Shown here: positions 57,971-64,000 of the stretch, in pieces
Numbering within the stretch: position 1 is the first letter of the stretch
Layout: every line of letters begins with the position of its first letter
Source of the DNA: Pseudidiomarina sediminum DSM 21906
GTDB taxonomy: Bacteria; Pseudomonadota; Gammaproteobacteria; Enterobacterales; Alteromonadaceae
NCBI RefSeq assembly: GCF_000423165.1
Contig: NZ_KE383983.1
Location: forward strand, 62,001-126,000
Reading direction: 5' to 3'
Length of the DNA: 64,000 nucleotides
Made by a program: the position numbers and the translations under genes
The notes under the pieces: model-generated
What the model was told of the DNA's origin: nothing
The model's database searches: none
What the model saw: only the letters and a program-made list of their open reading frames with translations

Positions 57971-57973
57971 TTG

Positions 57974-58690
57974 TTAGAATTCAGCGTTGTGGTAGATGTT
58001 CTGCACATCGTCACAATCGTTGAGCATATCTAAAAACTTCTCCATCATTGCAACATCATCACCGCTGATGGTGGTCATGACTTGCGGTAAATACTGAATT
58101 TCATCCGTTTCGAAGTCAGTTTCAGGGAAATTTTCTTGCAGCGCGGTTTTCGCTTTGTGCCATTCAGTGTGTGGCGCGAAGACGGTGATCATGCCGTCTT
58201 CTGCTTCAATGTCGGTCACGTCAACATCGGCCATCATTAATGCTTCTAACACTGCATCGTCGTCTTCGCCTGCGAAGGCCAAAATCGCGCAGTGATCAAA
58301 CATGTGCGCAACACTGCCTGGCGCACCAATTTTCGACTTGGTTTTCGTAAAGCAGTTACGCACTTCACCAAAGGTTCGCGCTGGGTTGTCCGTAAGACAC
58401 TCAACCATGACCATGCAGTTGCCAGGACCAAAGCCTTCATAGACGGCTGGAGCGTAATCTTCACCAGCACCACCTTTTGCTTTATCAATAGCTTTTTCGA
58501 TAACGTGCGCAGGAACTTGATCCTTCTTGGCACGGTCAATTAAGCTACGCAGCTGTAAGTTAGCGTCAGGCTCAACACCGCCTTGTTTGGCAACAACGTA
58601 AATTTCACGGCCGTATTTGCTGTAGACTTTACTTTTTGCATTTGCGGTTTTCGCGATCGATTCTTTTCGGTTTTGATAGGCGCGACCCAT
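57974..58690 (-). CDS. YebC/PmpR family protein, YeeN type
   Basis: This 238-residue protein is of the YebC/PmpR/TACO1 family, shown in recent work to act as a translation factor for difficult peptide sequences or as a DNA-binding regulator. The N-terminus ([15 protein letters not shown]) and [28 protein letters not shown] are closest to the YeeN subgroup. The ATG at 58690 is conserved; a 27-codon longer frame is not. A terminator follows it. Confidence 0.93.
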   Translation of the reverse strand: MGRAYQNRKESIAKTANAKSKVYSKYGREIYVVAKQGGVEPDANLQLRSLIDRAKKDQVPAHVIEKAIDKAKGGAGEDYAPAVYEGFGPGNCMVMVECLTDNPARTFGEVRNCFTKTKSKIGAPGSVAHMFDHCAILAFAGEDDDAVLEALMMADVDVTDIEAEDGMITVFAPHTEWHKAKTALQENFPETDFETDEIQYLPQVMTTISGDDVAMMEKFLDMLNDCDDVQNIYHNAEF

Positions 58691-58817
58691 AGTAGATTTC
58701 CAATGTCGATTTACAAGAGGCGCAATTTTATACATACATTGGACGTTGATCCAGTTTAACTCTTGCGCCAAATAGCGTATTTTAGAACTATCTAATTAAC
58801 ACAAGGAGAGCTCGACG

Positions 58818-59693
58818 ATGACGCATTCGGATTCTGTAGGCGTTGCAGCATTCTTAGATAATGATAGCGAAACCTTTAGTTACGTGGTCTGGGACAAAGA
58901 TACCCAAAAAGCTGTGGTGATTGATCCTGTCCTCGATTTTGACTACAAATCAGGCCGTACCGCAACCAAAGGCGCGCAACGCTTGATTGATTTTGTGCGT
59001 GAACACGATGTAGAGGTGGAGTGGGTGTTAGAGACCCATGCCCATGCCGATCACTTGTCTGCGGCACCTTTTGTGAAGGCGCACGTCGGAGGTAAGATTG
59101 GGATTGGTGAACACATTCAAGATGTGCAGAAAATTTTTAAGGATGTGTTTGACTTAGAAAAAGAGTTTTTACCCAACGGTGCGCAGTTTGATCACCTCTT
59201 CAAAGACGGTGAGACTTTCCAAGTGGGTAACATGACCTTTGAAGTGATGCATACGCCAGGACACACGCCAGCCGATATTGCGTATTTAATTAATGGCGAG
59301 AAAGTCTTTGTTGGTGATACGCTGTTCATGCCGGATGTGGGTACTGCGCGTTGTGATTTCCCAGGCGGGAGTGCGACGACCTTGTTCCGCTCGATCAAAA
59401 AGATCCTCGCGTTACCTGAGTCGACGGAAATCTATATTTGCCATGATTATCCGCCAGCGGGGCGTGAGCACGAGTATTGCACAACGGTCGCTGCTCAGCG
59501 CAAGCATAGCAAACACGTGAATGATAACGTTTCGGAACAAGACTTCGTTAAAATGCGGGAAGAGCGCGATGCTACACTTGAAATGCCACGGCTAATCTTA
59601 CCGTCCATTCAGGTAAATATTCGCGCTGGCGAGATGCCTCCGGCGGATGAAGACGGTAAGGTGTACTTGAAGTTACCTATTAATCAACTCTAA
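58818..59693 (+). CDS. MBL-fold hydrolase, persulfide dioxygenase-like (Blh/ETHE1)
   Basis: This 291-residue metallo-beta-lactamase-fold protein has the THAHADHLSAA metal motif near residue 74, TPGHTPADIAYL, and VGDTLFMPDVGTARCDFPGG. This set resembles the ETHE1/Blh persulfide dioxygenase group, which uses a single iron to oxidise glutathione persulfide. An AAGGAG-type site precedes the ATG. It is followed after 12 bases by a YeiH-type exporter, a pairing known from sulfide-response loci. The exact substrate is inferred. Confidence 0.88.
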   Translation: MTHSDSVGVAAFLDNDSETFSYVVWDKDTQKAVVIDPVLDFDYKSGRTATKGAQRLIDFVREHDVEVEWVLETHAHADHLSAAPFVKAHVGGKIGIGEHIQDVQKIFKDVFDLEKEFLPNGAQFDHLFKDGETFQVGNMTFEVMHTPGHTPADIAYLINGEKVFVGDTLFMPDVGTARCDFPGGSATTLFRSIKKILALPESTEIYICHDYPPAGREHEYCTTVAAQRKHSKHVNDNVSEQDFVKMREERDATLEMPRLILPSIQVNIRAGEMPPADEDGKVYLKLPINQL

Positions 59694-59705
59694 GAAGGAA
59701 GAACC

Positions 59706-60632
59706 ATGCTGCCTTTGTTGGCCTTTGTACTGGTCGCTGTGCTGGCATTAGCGGGATTGATTTCCTCACCGCTAGCGTTAGCGGTCGGATTCGTGTTGGC
59801 TGGGTTTGGCATGGTTCCCAAACATTTTAACCCTGCGCAGTTAGCAAAGCGTTTGCTGGCAGTGAGTATTGTGTTGCTGGGTTTTGGGATTCACATTGAT
59901 ACCGCATTGGCCGTGACGGGTGACGCCTTAGGCTTAATTGTTACCTCGATTGTGGTGACCTTAGTGTTAGCGCTCGTGATTGGGCGCTGGCTGGGCCTAG
60001 AAACCACCACAGCGCATTTAATTGGTTCTGGTACAGCAATCTGCGGGGGGAGTGCGATTGCGGCTGTGGGGCCTGCGGTGCGTGCGCGCAGTGACCAAAT
60101 GGCGTTAGCTTTGGCGATCGTGTTTATTTTAAATTCAGTTGCGCTGTTGATCTTCCCGCCGATTGGGCACTTCTTGAATCTAGACCAATATACCTTTGGT
60201 TTATGGGCCGCTATTGCGATTCATGACACCTCATCTGTGGTGGGGGCGGCGGAAGCCTACGGCGACGAGGCGCTGTTAGTTGCGACGACGGCAAAGCTGG
60301 CGCGAGCACTCTGGATTTTACCGGTTGCCGTGGTCTCGGCTTGGGTCGCGGCGCGATACAATAAAAAAACCGGGCATGCTAAAATGGCGTTACCTTGGTT
60401 TATCGGCGGTTTTATTGCCGCAGCACTGATTGCCAGCTATCTCCCTAGTGGTGACGTTGCTTATGGCTATCTGTTTTTGCTCGGTAAGCGTTTGTTGGTG
60501 TTGTGTTTATTCTTGATTGGGTTAAGCCTGACGTTAAAACGTATTCGTGCAGCTGGTTTTAAGCCGCTTCTGCTCGCGCTTATCTTATGGCTGGTGATTG
60601 CTTGCGGCAGCCTCATTTGGCTGCTGTGGTAA
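59706..60632 (+). CDS. YeiH family putative sulfate exporter
   Basis: This 308-residue inner-membrane protein of the UPF0324/YeiH family has about nine hydrophobic helices. Conserved features include IGSGTAICGGSAIAAVGPAVRARSDQM and AIHDTSSVVGAAEAYG. YeiH proteins are proposed sulfate or sulfonate exporters. The coupling with a persulfide dioxygenase-like gene suggests removal of oxidised sulfur, which is inference. Confidence 0.9.
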   Translation: MLPLLAFVLVAVLALAGLISSPLALAVGFVLAGFGMVPKHFNPAQLAKRLLAVSIVLLGFGIHIDTALAVTGDALGLIVTSIVVTLVLALVIGRWLGLETTTAHLIGSGTAICGGSAIAAVGPAVRARSDQMALALAIVFILNSVALLIFPPIGHFLNLDQYTFGLWAAIAIHDTSSVVGAAEAYGDEALLVATTAKLARALWILPVAVVSAWVAARYNKKTGHAKMALPWFIGGFIAAALIASYLPSGDVAYGYLFLLGKRLLVLCLFLIGLSLTLKRIRAAGFKPLLLALILWLVIACGSLIWLLW

Positions 60633-60876
60633 CCTTCATAAGGCTCAATTTGCTCTTTTTTTTATAGCAAAAGTTATCAATGTTACGTCTAAGTATGCCG
60701 TTTGGTAGATTGCGGTAACACTCCCTTCAAGCGGATAATGAAACTAAAACCCTCAATTTGACAGGGGGTTAGTTGTCAACTAATTAAACATTAACTTACC
60801 AAATTACTTTTCTGATGCGACCGCGAAGAAATTGTTGTGTGGGGTAAGAGTCTCAGACGCTTGCGGGAGAAGCCCT
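60633..60876. promoter_or_regulatory. Leader/promoter region of nfrBA
   Basis: This 244-base gap has a TTGACA hexamer (60758-60763) and a perfect 15-bp palindrome TTAGTTG-T-CAACTAA (60769-60783) just after it. A possible -10 (ACTAAT, 60779-60784) is 15 bases from TTGACA. An imperfect hairpin pairs AACTAAAACCC with GGGTTAGTT around the same place. A regulator binding the palindrome would block such a promoter. GGGAGA precedes the nfrB ATG. Confidence 0.5.
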
Positions 60877-63090
60877 ATGACATGGTTTGATGCCTTTGTA
60901 ATGTACCTGTATGGCTTAAAGTGGTTGGCCATAGTTGTGATGGTACTCCTCTTTATTTTCGGTATTGATGATCTTTTTATCGATCTTTATTACTGGACAC
61001 GCCGAATCTACCGAAAATTAACGATTTATCGAAAGCATGACTATGCGGACCCCGATAAGCTCCTTGCCGAACCTGAGAAGCCACTTGCGATTATGGTGCC
61101 AGCGTGGCAAGAAATGGGAGTGGTCGATAAGATGGCGGCCAACGCAGCGGCCTCGTTGGATTATGAAAACTATCAAATTTTCATTGGTACTTATCCCAAT
61201 GATCCGGAAACCCAAGCTGAAGTTGACCATGTTGTCGAACATTATCCTAATGTCCACAAAGTTATTTGTGTCGAGCCTGGGCCAACCAGCAAAGCAGATT
61301 GTCTGAACAATATTATTGCGTCGATCATCGAGTTCGAAAATAAAACCAAGATTGAGTTTGCCGGTTATATTTTACATGACGCAGAAGACGTCATCTCGAG
61401 TATGGAGTTACGACTGTTTAACTACTTGATCGGTCGAAAAGACATGATCCAGTTACCCGTGTATCCCTACCCCCAGAAATGGTATGACTTTACCGCCGCC
61501 CATTATTTAGACGAGTTTTCTGAGTTGCACGGTAAAGATATCGTGGTGCGTGAATCGCTGGCCGGCCAAGTACCAAGTGCTGGCGTCGGTACTTGTTTCA
61601 GTCGCCGTGCGATCATTCACTTATTAAAAGAAGGTGATGGCTTACCCTTTGACGTCCAGTCGCTCACCGAAGACTACGATATCGGCTTTCGGTTGAAGAG
61701 TTGGGGGATGGAAGAAATTTTCGTCCGCTACCCAGTCACCCTTGAGCAAGCCCAATTACGTGAGCAAAAAGCTGGCGTTGGCAAGCGCGCTGGTAACGTG
61801 GTGTGCGTGCGCGAACACTTTCCAACCACATTTAAAACCTCTGTGCGGCAAAAGACCCGTTGGATTATCGGTATTATCTTCCAAGGCTCACGCACATTGA
61901 AATGGACCAAGGACTGGAAAATTAACTACTTTTTATGGCGTGACAGACGGGGCGCCATTGCCAACATTGTCAGCTTCTTAGCGATGGCACTCTTTATCCA
62001 GTTGTTAGTGATTTGGACGGTTGAGCAATTTTATCCAAGTAGCTACCGCGTGCTATCGATTTTTGAAAACGAACCGATGATCGTGTTCTTCTTATACGCC
62101 AACTTGTTGTTCCTAGTAAATCGGCTCGTGCAACGCTTTTATTTTGCCAAGCAATACTATGGTTGGTGGCAAGGTTTTCTCTCAATCGTGCGTATTTTCT
62201 GGGGTACCTTGATTAACTTTACCGCGAGTTTACGTGCTATCAAGCAGGTCATGCAGCATGGTGACCCGAGAAAAGTTGCTTGGGATAAAACCTCCCATGT
62301 TTATCCAGTGGTGGCACCGCCACGCAAACAACCGCTTGGCTCATTGTTGATTGGGCATGGCAAACTTACCGAGGCGCAACTTGAGCAAGCCTTGATGGAA
62401 CGCCCTCCAGGAATCCGTCTCGGTGTTTATCTGGTGACGGCGGGATATGTGACGCTAAATGATTTGAGCGAGGCGATTGCCGAACAAGAATACAGTTCAT
62501 TTCAGGCCTGTGATCCGTTTGAACTTTCACAGGAGTTGATTGACAACTTACCGAGCGAACTAGCCTTTAAATACTCAGTTTTACCGCTTGCTGAGGATGG
62601 AAAAACGCTGGTTGTTGGTCGAGAGTATGCGTTGAGTCCGGTGTCAGAGGCTGCACTAAGCCGTCGTCTCGGTCGACCTGTCCGCGGATGCGTGACCACC
62701 CAAGGGGCGGTCACTTTGGGTCTGCGCTATTGGTATATGAATGATAAAGAAGTCGATCCCCGCGAGGCGTTAGAACACGTGCAGCGCAGCCAAAACCTTG
62801 ATGCGCACGCGTTACAGCGGTTACGGGATACTTACTTTATTCGTCAATTACCTTTTGGTGTGGCGTTGGTGCAAGCTCAAGCCATCGATTCAGCGGTGAT
62901 GGCGCAAGTGATGATTTCATATCAACGCAGTGGCGAAACGCGGTTAGGAGACTACTTGGTTCGTGAAGGCATTATCACAGATGCACAACGCGAAGCAGCG
63001 CTAGCTTATCAAAAGCGCCATCAAGTAGAGATGAAGGAACTATTAGCGGAGGCGGTTGCTGGGCAACCGGGTAACTCATGCGAATTCTAA
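60877..63090 (+). CDS. nfrB: NfrB-like glycosyltransferase with MshEN c-di-GMP-binding motifs
   Basis: This 737-residue inner-membrane protein is a family 2 glycosyltransferase of the NfrB type, the synthase of the N4 phage receptor glycan in Escherichia coli. After two N-terminal hydrophobic segments, the GT core has LHDAEDV (DxD type, near 168), SLTEDYDIGFRLKSWG and RQKTRWI (QxxRW type, near 324), and further membrane helices (about 365-460). The C-terminal part has motifs of the RLGxxLxxxG...L..A...Q form at about 487-509, 514-537 and 689-712, the MshEN pattern that binds c-di-GMP. It overlaps nfrA by 13 bases. Confidence 0.88.
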   Translation: MTWFDAFVMYLYGLKWLAIVVMVLLFIFGIDDLFIDLYYWTRRIYRKLTIYRKHDYADPDKLLAEPEKPLAIMVPAWQEMGVVDKMAANAAASLDYENYQIFIGTYPNDPETQAEVDHVVEHYPNVHKVICVEPGPTSKADCLNNIIASIIEFENKTKIEFAGYILHDAEDVISSMELRLFNYLIGRKDMIQLPVYPYPQKWYDFTAAHYLDEFSELHGKDIVVRESLAGQVPSAGVGTCFSRRAIIHLLKEGDGLPFDVQSLTEDYDIGFRLKSWGMEEIFVRYPVTLEQAQLREQKAGVGKRAGNVVCVREHFPTTFKTSVRQKTRWIIGIIFQGSRTLKWTKDWKINYFLWRDRRGAIANIVSFLAMALFIQLLVIWTVEQFYPSSYRVLSIFENEPMIVFFLYANLLFLVNRLVQRFYFAKQYYGWWQGFLSIVRIFWGTLINFTASLRAIKQVMQHGDPRKVAWDKTSHVYPVVAPPRKQPLGSLLIGHGKLTEAQLEQALMERPPGIRLGVYLVTAGYVTLNDLSEAIAEQEYSSFQACDPFELSQELIDNLPSELAFKYSVLPLAEDGKTLVVGREYALSPVSEAALSRRLGRPVRGCVTTQGAVTLGLRYWYMNDKEVDPREALEHVQRSQNLDAHALQRLRDTYFIRQLPFGVALVQAQAIDSAVMAQVMISYQRSGETRLGDYLVREGIITDAQREAALAYQKRHQVEMKELLAEAVAGQPGNSCEF

Positions 63091-64000
63091 GTTTACTTGC
63101 AGCATTTACTGCTGTCGCGCCACAAACGCTGGGTGACGGGATCTTTGTTGGCTTATCAGACTACGAAGAGTTCCGAACCTACCCCTATGTTGATAAAGCC
63201 TTTCGTTACCAAGAAGCGCAGCAATACCAAGCGGCGCTAAAAGAGTTGGAACGTGCGATTACTATTGCACCGGAACACACACCGTTTTACCAATACGCAT
63301 TTGAGTTAGCGATGCTCAACAAAGATGTCGAGCGAGCCAAGGCTTATCTAGCCCTCGTTCCCGAACCACGTCGAGAGCCGTTACGGCAACGTATGTTAAG
63401 GACGGTGATGGCCCAACAGGTCCCCCCCGCAGAAGCGATGCCAACCTTCCTCAATGGGTTAGACGGTGCACAGCGGTTGGAGTTGATAGAGCAAGGCCTG
63501 TATCAGTTGCAAAAAGAGCAGGGAAAAGCCGATGCTTGGGCATGGCTCAATGCTTTGCCGGAGTCCCTCTGGAGCCCTGATTTACATTTAATTGCCGCGC
63601 GAACAGCGGCTGATGCCGGTTATTTTGAGGCCGCCGCTCAGCACTTCCAAAGCTATGCGGAACATGCCGAACTGGCACCTGAGCAGATTGCTGAGTTCGG
63701 GTATATTTTGGTGGAAGCGCAGAATGCGGAAGGGGCCTATGCATTGGCGCAACGCTATCCTCAAGCGAGTGGAGGTGTTATTCGTGAGTTAGCCTATCGG
63801 GCGTTGGCGAACGATGATAAGGCTGCGGCGTTAAATTATTTTGCTTGGTTGCACGAGCGCGACTATCTGGCCGCAGCAGATGTGAAGCAGTATTATTTTT
63901 TGCTCGAAGAAAGTGGCGATCTTGAGGCGGCGATGGCGCTTGCTGAGCAAGCTCAAACCAGTTGCTTGGAGCAAACTGAGCTGCTGGTACGCATGGATCG
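63078..64000 (+). CDS. nfrA: NfrA-like outer-membrane glycan export protein, N-terminal part
   Basis: The frame is open from the ATG at 63078 to the window end (307 codons). Residues 1-19 form a signal peptide (ending near TLG-DGIF). The remainder is helical and TPR-like (AFRYQEAQQYQAALKELERA, ALNYFAWLHERDYLAAADVKQYY), as in the periplasmic part of NfrA, which in E. coli is the outer-membrane N4 phage receptor partner of NfrB. The expected C-terminal barrel lies beyond the window. The start overlaps the nfrB stop. Confidence 0.8.
   Translation, partial: MRILSLLAAFTAVAPQTLGDGIFVGLSDYEEFRTYPYVDKAFRYQEAQQYQAALKELERAITIAPEHTPFYQYAFELAMLNKDVERAKAYLALVPEPRREPLRQRMLRTVMAQQVPPAEAMPTFLNGLDGAQRLELIEQGLYQLQKEQGKADAWAWLNALPESLWSPDLHLIAARTAADAGYFEAAAQHFQSYAEHAELAPEQIAEFGYILVEAQNAEGAYALAQRYPQASGGVIRELAYRALANDDKAAALNYFAWLHERDYLAAADVKQYYFLLEESGDLEAAMALAEQAQTSCLEQTELLVRMD

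Overview
The window is a gene-dense stretch (roughly 50% G+C by eye) of a gammaproteobacterial chromosome around the dnaA gene. Gene content and protein style (YihI plus DUF2489, many secreted S9 peptidases, cytochrome c4, NfrAB, marine-type transporters) suggest an alteromonad, most likely the family Idiomarinaceae (Idiomarina, Pseudidiomarina or Aliidiomarina). That placement is inference. No phage, insertion sequence, CRISPR array, tRNA or rRNA was seen.

Layout. 1-4.6 kb is accessory: the start of a dicarboxylate/amino-acid symporter, a TetR regulator with a peroxidase-like AhpD-fold protein and an operator-like double palindrome, a Tat-exported phospholipase C/phosphoesterase, and an unrecognised exported protein. 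4.7-14.8 kb is the replication core: rpmH-rnpA-yidD-yidC-mnmE leftward and dnaA-dnaN-recF-gyrB rightward, with DnaA boxes between them and two perfect 16-bp parS sites inside recF. 14.9-36.9 kb holds housekeeping blocks in an order like that near other gammaproteobacterial origins: glyQS, tag, tusA, fadBA, slt, yigZ, trkH/trkA, rsmB-fmt-def, the LysM-dprA-smg-zinc-finger-tsaC-hemF group, and aroE, with a truncated haemoglobin gene inserted antisense between hemF and aroE. 37.2-44.4 kb carries polA, a DMT exporter, engB, cytochrome c4, yihI and a DUF2489 gene. Two intergenic regions here look like small-RNA loci, one in the Spot 42/ErsA position downstream of polA.

44.4-60.6 kb mixes an exported amidohydrolase, cysE, a cold-shock gene with a long leader, a tandem pair of membrane GGDEF proteins (the second degenerate), purEK, an esterase, DUF502, a GST, two tandem lipoprotein S9 peptidases, a YeeN-type YebC protein, and a persulfide-dioxygenase-like metallo-hydrolase with a YeiH-type exporter. 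60.8 kb to the end holds nfrB and the start of nfrA, a glycan synthesis/export pair. NfrB ends in repeated MshEN-type c-di-GMP-binding motifs, so the GGDEF proteins 12 kb upstream may belong to the same signalling circuit.

The genes are packed tightly. Four-base overlaps, convergent overlapping stops and even overlapping divergent start codons are common, so the few long non-coding stretches (8466-8765, 37207-37741, 42966-43491) stand out as regulatory or RNA regions. I found no clear new multi-gene defence or mobile system. The strongest unusual signals are the parS pair in recF, the candidate small RNAs, and the c-di-GMP/NfrAB module.
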